Origin: Atrina japonica
Taxonomy: Eukaryota > Mollusca > Bivalvia > Pterioida > Pinnidae
DNA: 64,000 nt
Reading direction: 5' to 3'
Assembly (NCBI GenBank): GCA_030159075.1
Contig: BROG01000045.1
Location: 1,545,001 to 1,609,000, forward strand
Every line of letters starts with the position of its first letter. The stretch's first letter is position 1. Shown in pieces: positions 29,191-41,236 of this stretch. The notes under the pieces are model-generated. The model was given only the letters and a program-made list of their open reading frames with translations, did not search any database and was not told the DNA's origin. Position numbers and translations under genes: made by a program.

Positions 29191-31343
29191 ATACCCCATT
29201 GACAGCATCCAGATGTGGTTGGAAAAATGTTGTGAGGCTCTGTCCAAGGCTGCTTAAAGCATCTGTGAAATCACTTCTTTTTGTTTTAGGGGTGTATGGC
29301 AAAGCGCTTCCAAATACACTGACCAATCCATTCACCAGTTCATTCTTCAGGTTGTCGCCGACTTGTTTGTGTGCAGCTGTATAATGGAAATAATTAATTG
29401 TGTCAGTTAACCAAGTTGTCTGATTTTTTAACTTTGTAATGCCTATACGTTCGGAACCTTTATTTTCAGCAAATAGTTTTTTCTAGCTTTCCAAAAATAA
29501 ACAGTTCGTCTAGTAATTCGTTTTCAGCATGGAAACATTACCAAATGATGTTAACAACTCAGTCCTAAACTCCTTCCAAGGCTTTGAGAGGCAATTCATC
29601 GTCCCAAAATAATACATCTCAGCTTTGAAGGGACAATCTAATTCGTATAAATGTCTTTTCATTAGATATACCTTCCACTTTTGAGAAAGTATTTATTTTA
29701 AGATAAGAATAACGGATTGCTTATATTGCATAATTTGATTTTGAAACAATAGAGATATCCTTTTTTCTGTACTTTTGTACTATCTACTTGTAAGCAACAC
29801 ATCAATAGTTGAAATGAATATATCATAATTTTCACTTACCGAGGATGGTATCTACCTCAGATACGAGCTGGGTGACTGGGATATTCTGTAAATTCTTTGA
29901 CAGATCTTGTAGTTTTTGGATAGCGGCACTGAATAATCCCTGGTAATTCTGCATTTTTTCATGGATTAATTGCTGTGCATCTTGGGTAAGGGACCTGAAG
30001 AAGACATTGTTTCCTCTTTGAATAGTTATTAGTACATTATACTGAATCAAGAAAGACATCGGTCTAGGAAAATTCATGATGATACCCCTCATCCCAAAAT
30101 AAGTAAATCAACATATAAATCAGATGCGGAAGTCTAAGACAACAAAACAAAGTACATAGAAATCAGAAAACAAATATATGTAAACAATAGGCATACAGAT
30201 GTGTATTTGATCAGAAAACGATATTGTAATTTGTTTTTATATATTGATAACCTGATTTGTAAGATATATACCATGCCGCGACTCCAAAACCAAATTCAAT
30301 TTAAATTTTAAAGGAATAATCGATAAAATGATTCATTAACTTATATCGAAAAGGTAAAAAGGTCATTTAGTGAAACATGGTAATTGCAACGAGGTAATAT
30401 TCGCCGACCGTGAAATCTGCGAAATGTGGACTTAAATACGATACTTAGGGTCTTTATAACAAAATTTCCGCGCTCTGGTTTATGACCACGAATAAGTTTT
30501 CACCCAGTACAATTTCAAAACAAAGGTGATATATGCCACTACACATTAAAATAACAAAATGTTTTTAAAATATATATTACGTCTCTTTAAGTATTTCAAA
30601 ACAAAGGTGATCTCTGCTACTACACATTAAAATAACAAAATGTTTTTTGAAATATATATTACGTCTCTTTAAGTTTTCACCCAGTACAATTTCAAAACAA
30701 AGGTGATCTTTGCTACTACACATTAAAATAACAAAATGTTTTTGAAATATATATTACGTCTCTTTAAGTTTTCACCCAGTACAATTTCAAAACAAAGGTG
30801 ATCTCTGCTACTACACATTAAAATAACAAAATGTTTTTGAAATATATATTACGTCTCTTTAAGTTTTCACCCATTACGTCTCTTTAAGTTTTCACCCAGT
30901 ACAATTTCGAAACAAAGTGATCTCTGCTACTACACATTAAAATAACAAAATGTTTTTGAAGTATATATTACGTCTCTTTTAGTTCTTCATCCAATATGTA
31001 AAATGCAGTCATATTTGCTACGAACAGCGCACAAAATGTTGCACAAATATACCAAAAAAAATACAAACACAATGTACTAGATAATATGATGGTTAACTAA
31101 AAGCATGTTTAGGGTTAAAAAAATGAAAGACTTACTGAAGATCACGTTTCGTTGATGTCGTTGATGCTTGGGACAATGCATTTATGCTGCCCATTAGTAA
31201 ACCTAAAGTAAACATAAGCACGATACATTATTATATGGTATGACATCATTAAATAGAATAAAAAGGTCAACACGTATGACAATAATCGAATGGATAAAAT
31301 GATAATTTTGAAAAAACATTGTAATAAGATTAATCACCATGAA

Positions 31344-31377
<34 letters not shown>

Positions 31378-31635
31378 ACAAACACACATACACACATTTT
31401 ATAATCTTTATCTTGTGGTCTTACTTTGTAAAGCTTGTGAAGCAAGTTGGCTACCGGTCTGGGTAGCCTGGTTAAGTAGCTGGTTGCCGAGTACTTTCGC
31501 CTGGTCTCCTACTTGGCTTAGAGTTTGACTAAATGCATCTCCAACACCACTGAAAGCGGTCTTCAAATCATCAAAGAAGTTACCCTGGCACCCGGCAAAC
31601 ACCAAACAGACGGTAAATACAACAGCTAGCTTCAT
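26375..31635 (-). CDS. Array gene copy 4: secreted amphipathic-helix protein, 299 aa (divergent)
   Basis: Six coding exons: 31425-31635, 31136-31202, 29840-29994, 29195-29376, 27312-27477 and 26375-26493. Sum 900 nt, frame intact. Signal peptide MKLAVVFTVCLVFAGCQG, then NFFDDLKTAFSG. Both dibasic sites are kept (STKRD in exon 2, KTKRSDF in exon 4). It is the most divergent complete copy: exon 3 is 7 codons shorter at its start, exon 4 is 2 codons longer, the exon 4 sequon is absent, and the C-terminus (DNTQSQ) is unrelated to the TNTEPSS ending of copies 2 and 3. Junctions are GT/AG; the exon 4 donor (GTATGA) is followed by about 80 bp of (CA)n. Intron 4 (27478-29194) contains a LINE fragment and an inverted-repeat element; intron 2 (29995-31135) contains a 95-bp tandem repeat. 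It lies first in transcriptional order. Function unknown. Confidence 0.85.
27780..27950 (-). pseudogene. LINE reverse-transcriptase C-terminal fragment
   Basis: Minus strand encodes RTITEWNSLPSDVLQ and ARSVENFQTAMLTLL ending in a stop, the typical tail of a non-LTR retrotransposon polyprotein. The preceding part (RRFSRLSTSTD) is in another frame, so at least one frameshift separates them. It lies in intron 4 of array copy 4. Confidence 0.7.
28245..28570. repeat. Possible inverted-repeat element
   Basis: Left region ccatttttgcccttatcg and right region gggcgaaaataaccctg are approximate inverted repeats. gggcgaattcaaaac and gggcgaatttaaaatgg repeat inside. No coding potential. Confidence 0.4.
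29080..29190. repeat. (GA)n-(TG)n microsatellite against the exon 4 donor of copy 4
   Basis: About 30 bp GA then about 78 bp TG, ending within 5 bp of the splice donor at 29194. Confidence 0.95.
30494..30985. repeat. 95-bp tandem repeat, 5 units
   Basis: Units run gttttcacccagtacaattt ... acaaaatgtttttgaaatat then atattacgtctctttaa. One unit boundary (30866-30900) carries a short partial duplication. Lies in intron 2 of array copy 4. Confidence 0.9.
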
Positions 31636-31747
31636 TTTAGGGCTGCAACAACAGAAAAATATATATATATATTTCGAAAATTTGGATAATCAAGCGTTTT
31701 TTCAAAAACAAGTTGTGTTGCATTATTTTCACTGGACACATACTTAC

Positions 31748-31806
31748 CTTTATATTCGTGGATCTAAATGTTTGATGTATACTTGATTGGGTACAACGCT
31801 TTTATA
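31748..31806 (-). promoter_or_regulatory. Core promoter and non-coding first exon of array copy 4
   Basis: Minus-strand TATAAAAG (31799-31806), then about 30 bp to a leader ending ccacgaatataaag with a GTAAGT donor. The next exon opens after a ttgcag acceptor at 31642, seven bases before the ATG. Confidence 0.65.
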
Positions 31807-32444
31807 GATGTTCACCGTACCGTATGTCTCGTTTCTCAAATTAAGTTTGATAATATTAACTAATCCGCGCTGACCAATTTGAGGTGACCAATAACAAGTT
31901 CGATCAGCAACAAATCCTCTTAGGCTATTGTATAATCATATAACATGAACCTATGATACTACCGTAAACTTTTCTTCCAACTGATACAGTTTTCTTTCTA
32001 AGATTATAAACTGAATACTAGAAAATACATGTCGTTTTATGTAAACGTGGATATGTTCGTGTGGTGTTATATTAGCTAATTACGAGACAGTTGGCAATCC
32101 TTTCTGTCCTCGCATAGTCAATGTAGATGCACTGATTGTTCATTATTATTCCTTCGTTTCCGCATAAATTAGCCACACGCGAAATATTTAGCATTGAAAA
32201 ATCACAAATTTATTTCCTAGTGAAAATATTTACAGTATTGGCAATGGGCACATTATAGGATTTATCTAATTTCAATCAGCTTGTTTCGGCCCAATGGTAA
32301 ACCGTTAATCCCATAAAAGAATGAGATTCGGGTTCAAATCCATATCCGACCACTGTATCAACAGCCTATGAACAGGAGTAAAATGACCCTACAATAAGCT
32401 ATATACCTAAGACATTCAAGATTAATAAAATCTAGCTCTACTTC

Positions 32445-32568
32445 GAGTTCCAGATAGACAAATATCAGTCGAAGGTGGGATGATCAATTAGTCCCAACCG
32501 AGGCATCAGCCGAATTTGGGATTTTCAACCATCCCACCCGAGACTGATATTTTTCTATCTGGAACTCA
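32445..32568. repeat. Hairpin (foldback) element
   Basis: Left arm gagttccagatagacaaata then tcagtcgaaggtgggatg; right arm is its near-complement (catcccacccgagactgata, tctatctggaactc). Arms about 40 bp, loop about 45 bp. Confidence 0.65.
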
Positions 32569-33639
32569 AATGCGGTGCTTGATTATTTTCTCGCACTTGT
32601 TCACATACATTTATAAGTCACATTGACCTATTTTAGTAGCAGCCGCATCACTCGCCTTTTTCTTCCATTCGCAAATAAATATAAACCCGTATTATACAAA
32701 TAGATATTTATTTCCTTTCAACTACATTTTAGTAAGATTTATTTGTGACTTATAACGAGCTTTAACAATATAAACTATCAACACGAAAATGTTCCTGATC
32801 CCCCATAATTACAAACAATGTAGAGGACGTGAGTAGGGATACAAAGTTTAATCAATACCGGATAGAATTTTGCAGTACTGATAAAAAAAAGAGATCCGTC
32901 TATCCCATGCGCGAGAAAATGTCATTTCGAATCAGACTTTAAACCAAAATCCAGTGTCATAGTAGATATTATAAACATAATACCAAAGTCAAGTATAGCA
33001 AAAGGCCAAAATAAATGCTTAAAACGAGAAAGTGTTTTTACAAGAGGCCAAATAATAACCCTAAATGATTTCAGGAATCCATTTCAGAGTATCCATGCTA
33101 TATATACAGTGAAGGCTCAACCAGTCCATCAGCAGAGGCAATGATACAGTGGTTGTAAATATTATAAACATTATACCAAAGTTATAGATTTGCTGAAAAT
33201 GTTAAAACAAATACTCGAGACGATCGTTTCTTTCAACATAAGTCTTCAAGGGTTTCGCCCGAATTTATAAATGGCTATAAAGTTCCAAAAGCTAGAGGGT
33301 TATATTACATAAGTCCATATGATAAACCTAAATAGAAATGTATTGTTAAATCCATCTTATGGTAACCACTGTGAATAAGAGGACCTTAGCTTTTATCGCA
33401 AAACCTTTACAGAACGTAGAACATATCCACGTTTGTTGCACTACACATTATCTTGTGAAATTTGTATGTGACGGGCTGAAAAAAATGACGAATCAAATAC
33501 TGGAACAACAATCAATTGTTGTTTTGGCAAAATTACAGTATTTGAAAGAGTTTTGCATGAAAAGTGTGATAGGTACGGTACTCCGAGTTTATAAGGTTCT
33601 TAAAATTATCATCCTTATATTGAAAATATATATTTTTTG

Positions 33640-33676
33640 TTGGTTGTATTGTTGTTTAACGTCCCACTCAAGAATT
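33640..33676 (-). repeat. SINE tail fragment
   Basis: Reverse complement of the SINE 3' end seen at 18210-18240: gttgtttaacgtcccactca then agaat. Confidence 0.55.
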
Positions 33677-33782
33677 TTGATCTCAGAGTATGTCTGCATT
33701 CTACAATGACACTATATGACTACATATCTATATGTGTATATAAATACACATACTTTACATACTACAGCACATTAACATATTG

Positions 33783-34070
33783 AGCCGGCCTGGCTCAGTC
33801 GGTAGCGCGCTCGATTCTTGATCGTGAGGACGTGAGTTCGAGTTCAGCCGGCGGCAGGTTGGTTTCCTGTCCTTCGGATGAGACAGTAAAACTCGAGGTC
33901 CCGTGTAGCAGTAGGTGTTGCACTTTAAAGAACCCTCACTGCTCAATGGCCGTCAGTGCCGAGCATAGGCCAAAATTTGAAGCCCTTCACCGGCATTTGG
34001 TGACGTCTCCATATAAGTGAAAGATTCATGAGTGGCACGTTAAACAACTATAAACAAACAAACAAACAAA
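33783..34070 (+). repeat. Full-length tRNA-derived SINE with ttaaacaac tail
   Basis: tRNA-like head with A-box tggctcagtcggtagcgc and B-box gagttcgagttc, a conserved centre (aaagaaccctcactgctcaa, gagcataggccaaaatttga) and a 3' tail cacgttaaacaactataaac followed by (caaa)n. About 288 bp. The same family is truncated at 17996-18247. Structure fits the V/Meta-type SINEs of molluscs. Confidence 0.75.
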
Positions 34071-34119
34071 TAAACATTAACACGTTTAAAACTTTTATTT
34101 TTAAATGATGTTTTGTGCA

Positions 34120-34200
34120 ACATCAAACAAATTTATATGGTGGCGATGAGTTTTAATGGTGCATGGGAGAAACCGGTGACAATGTACCTGCCTTCCACAG
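34120..34200 (+). repeat. SINE body fragment
   Basis: tatggtggcgatgagtttta, gggagaaaccggtgacaatg and tacctgcc correspond in the same plus-strand orientation to the 56240-56310 segment of the Ser-like SINE. Confidence 0.45.
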
Positions 34201-34399
34201 GAAAAATGACTTATCCTTGTATCGAAGTAGGTCTATAGCACAGATAAAACTTTGTTGCATTTTGCCCATAGGTTCTTGCTTATCTATACAAATGAATTAT
34301 TTACGTTTTGATATTAAAACAATGATGTACAAAGGAAAAGTAATCGTGGTATAGAAAACCACATATACCAAATTGTTATTTCAAGAGACAATATACAAT

Positions 34400-34570
34400 T
34401 GATGCAAGCATTGGACTAACACGGACCTCTGAGAATTCAGAGGTGGGATCAGGTGCCATGGAGGAGTAAAAATTCTCTATCGCACACGCTGCGAGTCCAC
34501 AGTCAATTTCAAATCAGATATGTTAGGAATAAATCCGTGTCACAATTGGTATTTTCGATTCAACAACCAA
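34400..34570 (-). mobile_element. Retroelement 3' region fragment, inverted
   Basis: Reverse complement resembles 7060-7260: ctcctccatggcacctgatc, cccacctctgaattctcaga and the upstream gactgtggactcgcagcg. Confidence 0.5.
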
Positions 34571-35798
34571 TATTGAACAGATATATGATGAGCAGGATTT
34601 CCTGTCAAGCTGTACGTCATATTTAAAAGTTACACCTAATATTACTTTCCGTTACATATTGTTTTAACTTTTGGCTAATATATTATGCTAGTGAAAATTA
34701 CAATGGGGATTCCGAAAAAATTATAAGGTTGAATATGTAAATTTATCGCAACATTGAGTTAAATTTAACTATTGCATTTATACTGTGTCAAACTTATCAA
34801 AAACTGGCCTAGAAAAAGGTTACGGCGTGACATACGAATTTGTTATGCACTCAATACTCATACTAACCTCAAGAAGTATACAGATAAAGATCTTTGGGAC
34901 ATCGTTGAAATTATCTCTCTCTCTCTACTTATATCTTGCAATACAATAGCGCATTGTAAATCGATTCATTTGTCTATTTAAGAAATATATAACAAACATG
35001 CTGGTGAAGTGGTATCTCATTTTCCCTCTTCTCAAAGCAAATGTAATTTACAAATGCCTGAAACAAATTAATGACCCAATGTTAATAAATATCAAATATT
35101 AAATCTTTATCTGTGATTTACATGTATCAATTTATATCAATTAATGATAATGATATAATTTATATATCAGCATAGCTTTGCACCGCTCAATAAATCGAGC
35201 AAAAGTTTGCCTTCGTTTGCGCTCTTTCTTTTCTACCTGGCTCTTCCAACTTAGATATTTGAAAAATATTAAAGTAAGTAATTGTAAGTAGTCGTTTCTA
35301 CAAGAATAGATGCAATATAGTATAAATAGTCGAAAGACCTATATTAATAGTCATTTATAATATCAAATTATTCTACAACTTTTGCTTTCGGAAATATACA
35401 TTTATATCAAATTGGAGCTCAACTGATGAAATCTTGTTAACAGAAACGTTCGTCTTGATTATTTGTTTATGCCTCTTTTGTATAACTATAACTTTGGAGT
35501 TGTTGATAATATTTAAACCTGGATCAGGTATTTCCTATGTGACAATTTATCTGTTGAATGACTACCTTTCCCCTAAGTTATGTGAACAAACATTTGTTTC
35601 TTAAATAATCATACGATACTTTCTTACGAGCTATTTATAAGACGCAGTGTCAATCATTCCGACCTGTAATTTTACGAAAATGGAAAAAGAATTCGCACAC
35701 GCACTCTTCGACAAAGCCACAGATTGGAAAATTGTATACAAATAATAATTTATGATTAGTCCCTAATGCAACTTTATATAGCATCTTACATGTCCTTT

Positions 35799-35926
<128 letters not shown>

Positions 35927-36890
35927 TAGATTTTTGTGGATATTTGTATTATACTCCTTTTATTTTATTTAAATGTAATTCCTATACGGTGTTATATTTG
36001 CATGTGATGTATAGTAATATGAAGATAGAAGCCTATCAATTTTGATATTTAAGAGTATGTACTATCCGTATCACTCTATCATACAATAAAGTTGACATCA
36101 AATGGTACTATCTCTCATTTAAATTTTTTAAGATATGGAATATTTGGAAACTATCATTTTAGAGGTAGTGAAAGTAATTGGATAAAGTCAGGACATTTTA
36201 TCTTGATTGAATAATAAGTAAACTATATATTTCAGGTTAACATTGAACGAAAAACCACACATTTCAATGTTTGATAATTTTTTTCTCTGAAAAATATTTA
36301 TGTTCTAAATGGCAAGAATAGTTGGCCACCCACATAATTATAGCGCATTTTCTCAAATTCTCAAATTTCTCACTTAGACAAATTGTGTCGATATAAATAG
36401 TTTCATATCAGCTGATCATTTATAGTAAAGTAATATTAGGAATAGATATCAGCGTTTAAATTGGAAACTCCTAAAAACTAAGATAATACATTTCACACTG
36501 GTTCCTCTTAGACAGACTTGGTAATACATTTAAGTTATATTTTGGCCTTGTATATACAGCCACTTTCCAAAAGTTTATAGACATTATTATTTTTTATTAT
36601 ATATTTTAAATAAAACAATATTTGTTAAAAAAAATATTGTGAAGTCATTTCTTATCGGATTTCAATAAAATTTTCACTGATAAACAGAGAATGCTATGCG
36701 TATGAATTAGACATGATATACACAAAACTTATTTCATCGCCGCTCACCGAAGCCCACACATTATTAATGTACAGCCAAAGTTACAATTTTGAAAAAGGTG
36801 TCAAATCTCAAATCAAATACTTAAGACGATCGTTTCTGTCAATAAGATTTCAGCAGTTGAGCTCGAATTTAAAATAGATGAAGAGTTCCG

Positions 36891-36892
<2 letters not shown>

Positions 36893-36974
<82 letters not shown>
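36893..36974. repeat. (CA)n microsatellite
   Basis: About 40 CA dinucleotides in the intergenic stretch before the His-rich gene; it creates a spurious Val/Cys open frame on the minus strand. Confidence 0.95.
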
Positions 36975-36977
<3 letters not shown>

Positions 36978-37753
36978 TATAAGTATTACTTATTATTTCC
37001 GATGACAAATATTTAATTGTTATTAGCTCCATATACCTTCATTCCTTTTTTATTGACTTGGGTATACGAAGAATTGATTTACCCTTTCAGTGCAAATAAA
37101 GAAATGTCCAGCTAGATATACTGTCTATGTTACTGATGTTATTTCTATAGAATCAATCTGATGCTAAGGTGAGTAAAGTATAAAATCAATTAAATATGTG
37201 CCCCAGATGTTGCATTGATCGATCCTTTTAGTTGTTGCATCTTAAGAACACGTTGTTTCTGTTTACGTGTTCTACGCAAAAAGTATTTTGTAGTATAACG
37301 CAGTAGTGAAATAATCATAAATATTTCGTGATATTAACGATAGGGTCAAAATCAAACATTTGGAATCACCGATAACTTTTGCACCTCCGTTGTTGTAACC
37401 AGATGTATTAATCTGCTGAATGGGTATGATTGCTGTATCACTTATAATTTTATTGCGGGCAGTACTTTTCATTCATGGAAAACCAATGTTGGACAGTGAG
37501 TTTAATATTTATTTCATTCTCCTTTCTTTTATTGTTTAAACATTTAATATTGCATCCCTGCAGGCATCAATTCAGTCATCTTACAATTTCATATCTCAGA
37601 AAATAATAAAGATTAATAACTTATGACACACTGTTGTATTTCTTATGTCTTTCATTCAAAATTTAATGTAAGTAATAAGTGTCTGATTGATAAGATTCTT
37701 GTTTTCAAAGATGAATTTATTATAGATACGTATCAAGTGAATGATATCAAAAA

Positions 37754-37932
37754 TACAGTGGAACCTCGTTAAAAACCACCTCGCTTAGAACACCTTACAT
37801 TTAAAAACATATGTCTTCAGTATTTTGATCTTTTTTTTATCAAATGTAATAATAGGTATACTTGAGACACAATCTCGCTAATAAGACCATTTTAAGCCAC
37901 TTTGTGGTCTTAATAGCGAGGTTCCACTGTAT
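37754..37932. repeat. MITE-like element, family B
   Basis: Terminal inverted repeats tacagtggaacctcg / cgaggttccactgta with an interior echoing aagaccac / gtggtctt. About 178 bp. It ends only about 60 bp before the splice acceptor of the His-rich exon. Larger or decayed relatives are at 53351-54422, 55474-55647 and 59826-60142. Confidence 0.75.
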
Positions 37933-37994
37933 ATTAAATAGTTAATAAATCTCATCTTTGACCTTTTCCCGATGCATTAATTTACTACTTACAG

Positions 37995-40900
37995 ACAAAA
38001 TAACTGGCCCCTGTGCCGACGCAGAGGATCCTACGGCATGTCTTCATGGCATTCTTATGCATGGAGATTCAAAACCTGGCGAGTCACGCCAAGCCGAAGA
38101 TGACGCTCTCAGATTTAAGACAGACGAGGAAAAGGGGGTTAGAGGTCAGGATGGGCCTCTTGACGCAGATCAACAACATCATGGTGTCTTAATGCATGGG
38201 GACAAAGAAACGGGTCATCAGCATGTTGAGGAGACAGAGCAGCGCCCCAACTCAAATGAACAAGTTGAAATTCAAGAAAGTAATGAAATTATACATAACG
38301 ATAAGGGTCTAGGTCATGAACGTGAACTGGTAAACAGAAATATCGGAGAAGGTGGGGCTACTCAGGAAGGTTTACACCTTCAAGACGGCGATCAATACAT
38401 ACATAATACGGAGGCAAAACAGGACAAAAATATTCATAAAAATACAGAAACACCACAGAGTGAGAGACAAACTGATAATCCCGTTGATCAAAATGATATG
38501 ATACATGGATTAATGCATGGGGATGACAAAGATGGCATTCAGCACGCCAACGAGAATGCTGATCACACACAAAGTGTAGCTGAAAGAAATTCTGGTCCAG
38601 CAGATCAAAATAACATCATACATGGTTTGATGCATAACGGTGACATTGCAGAAAATCATGAACATCAAGACCATTCCACAGTGCAAAATCCTGAAAACTC
38701 TGCACCACAGGATCAAGCAGATTTTATGCATGGACTAATGCATAACGGGAACATGAAAGAAACTCATCATGTTCATGACAATCCGGATCACAAAAGTGAT
38801 GATAATTCAGACAGCAAAAATTTAATGAAGGGTCCCGAGGACCAAGCTGACTTTATGCACGGTCTTATGCACGACGGAAATATAAAAGAAACTCAACACG
38901 TGCATGAGAGTGGTGACGACAACGGAAATGACGTCAATAAAGGTCCCATTGCCCAAGATGACTTTATGCATGGTCTTATGCACGACGGAGATATGAAAGA
39001 AACTCATCACGTACATAAAAGTAGTGACGATACCGGAAATGGCGCAAATAAAGGTCCCATGGACCAATCTGATTTTATGCACGGTCTAATGCACGACGGA
39101 GATATGAAAGAGACTCATCACGTGCATAAGAGTAGTGACGACAACGGAAATGACGCAATTAAAGGTCCCAGGGACCAAGCTGATTTTATGCATGGTCTTA
39201 TGCACGACGGAAATATGAAAGAAACTCATTACGTGCATAAGAGTAGTGACGATACCGGAAATGACGTCAATAAAGGTCCTATAGACCAAGCTGATTTCAT
39301 GCATAGTCTTATGCACGACGGAGATATGAAAGAGACTCATCACGTGCATAAGAGTAGTGACGATTCCGGAAATGACGTCAATAAAGGTCCTATAGACCAA
39401 GCTGATTTCATGCATGGTCTTATGCACGACGGAGATATAAAAGAAACTCATCACGTTCATAAGAGTAGTGTCGATACCGGAAATGACGTCAATAAAGGTC
39501 CTATAGACCAAGCTGATTTCATGCATAGTCTTATGCACGACGGAGATATGAAAGAGACTCATCACGTGCATAAGAGTAGTGACGATTCCGGAAATGACAT
39601 CAATAAAGGTCCTATAGACCAAGCTGATTTCATGCATGGTCTTATGCACGACGGAGATATGAAAGAGACTCATCACGTGCATAAGAGTAGTGACGATACC
39701 GGAAATGACGTCAATAAAGGTCCTATAGACCAAGCTGATTTCATGCATGGTCTTATGCACGACGGAGATATGAAAGAAACTCATCACGTGCATAAGAGTA
39801 GTGTCGATACCGGAAATGACGTCAATAAAGGTCCTATAGACCAAGCTGATTTCATGCATGGTCTTATGCACGACGGAGATATGAAAGAAACTCATCACGT
39901 GCATAAGAGTAGTGTCGATACCGGAAATGACGTCAATAAAGGTCCTATAGACCAAGCTGATTTTATGCATGGTCTTATGCACGACGGAAATATGAAAGAG
40001 ACTCATCACGTGCATAAAAGTAGTGACGATACCGGAAATGACGTCAATAAAGGTCCTATAGACCAAGCTGATTTCATGCATGGTCTTATGCACGACGGAG
40101 ATATGAAAGAGACTCATCACGTGCATAAGAGTAGTGTCGATACCGGAAATGACGTCAATAAAGGTCCTATAGACCAAGCTGATTTCATGCATAATCTTAT
40201 GCACGACGGAGATATGAAAGAAACTCATCGCGTGCATTCCAGTAGTGGCGACACAGACAGCAGCACAAATAAAGGTCCCATTGATCAAGCAGACTTTATG
40301 CATGGTTTGATGCATGACGGAAATATGAAAGAGACCCATCACGTACATCACAGTAATGACTATACAGGAAGTAAAAATGACGACACGAAGGCGCCCGTTG
40401 ATCAAGGAGACTTCATTCACGGTTTAATGCATAACGGCGACATGAATCATGAGCATATTAGCTCTGAAAGTTCTGGAGCCAAAGGTATGTCAAGACAAGC
40501 AGATCGTAATATTGATAACAAAGTCAAATCAAAGAAACAACAAAATATAGAAACTGGTCCTTCAGATCAAGAAAACATAATACATCGTCTAATGCACAAT
40601 GGGGATAATACCAAACATACACATAGTGATTTTAAATCTAATGAAAACGATAAAATAACAGGACCAGATCCAGACGATTTACATGGTGTTTTAATGCATG
40701 GCGATTCTGAAATTGGACATGACCATAAGAAAGAGCATGCAGAATCAGTAGAGAAACCTTTCAGTTTTGATATTGATGAATTGAAGAAAATGGGTTTATT
40801 TGAAGATTTACAAAAACTTTACCCTGAAAAGTTCAGGAACGAAAACAATGACGTTGAAACTGAAAAGGATAAAGGATTATTTGGTCAGACACTTTCTTTC

Positions 40901-41176
40901 ATATCTGACTCAATTATACCAGATTTAGAGTTAATGAAACGACGGTATCTTTCCAACTCTAACGATATTCCAACAGAAACCAAGGATGAATACGAGGAAC
41001 CAACAAGCAATATATCGCCTGGGCTTATTACGGAAGATCTAGAACCTGTTACACATGAACATAAAGTAGACGATGCATTGCATGATCTAGAACTCATTGG
41101 TAATACAAATCCCATCAATGTTAAACACCAAATATCCAAAGAACTGAACAAAATCAGGGAAAATGGCGATGACTGA
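37995..41176 (+). CDS. His/Met/Asp-rich tandem-repeat protein, terminal exon (about 1059 aa), start exon missing
   Basis: Unrecognised; metal binding is inferred from composition. The exon opens after ttactacttacag at 37994. The frame continues a little further upstream but has no ATG before the first conserved module (DKITGPC), so a separate start/signal exon joining in phase 1 is required; I could not find it. The protein has 22 modules built on LMHGD/LMHNGD/LMHDGD. Four at the N-terminus and three at the C-terminus are degenerate. The middle fifteen form a 37-residue repeat (QADFMHGLMHDGD, MKETHHVHKSSDD, TGNDVNKGPID). His occurs as HxH and MHxLMH, which suit Cu/Zn/Ni binding. Only two cysteines are seen, eight apart near the N-terminus (GPCADAEDPTACLHG). 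A unique acidic C-terminal region of about 140 residues follows, with FSFDIDELKKMG and a basic MKRRY. It ends TGA. Probably secreted or extracellular, but the signal peptide is unseen. Confidence 0.8.
38714..40403 (+). repeat. 111-bp coding tandem repeat, 15 units
   Basis: The 37-codon repeat inside the His-rich exon. Units 5-13 are nearly identical in DNA, including synonymous positions, while the outer units drift; the array has therefore expanded or homogenised recently from the middle. Nine units contain the palindrome TGACGTCA. The frame is also open on the opposite strand through most of the array. Confidence 0.9.
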
Positions 41177-41236
41177 TATCACATGAATGCACGTCTTTCA
41201 ACTTGTTTTTCGTATTTTGTTGTTATTACAAATGTT

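Noticed and set aside
33359..33709. 116-residue open frame in the intergenic region
   Set aside because: Its C-terminal part runs into an inverted SINE tail and nothing in it resembles a domain or signal peptide; no supporting splice or repeat context.
33783..33855. A tRNA gene at the start of the SINE
   Set aside because: Continues into a conserved SINE centre and tail; the same unit is found truncated at 17996-18247.
37958..37994. Start of the His-rich protein at the beginning of the open frame
   Set aside because: The frame there begins with TTG, not ATG, and the 12 codons before the acceptor are not part of the repeated module; they are intron sequence.
39086..40420. 444-codon open frame antisense to the His-rich repeat
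   Set aside because: It is the reverse complement of a 111-bp repeat whose unit happens to lack stops on that strand. Its length follows from repetition, and the plus-strand product has coherent module drift and splice context.
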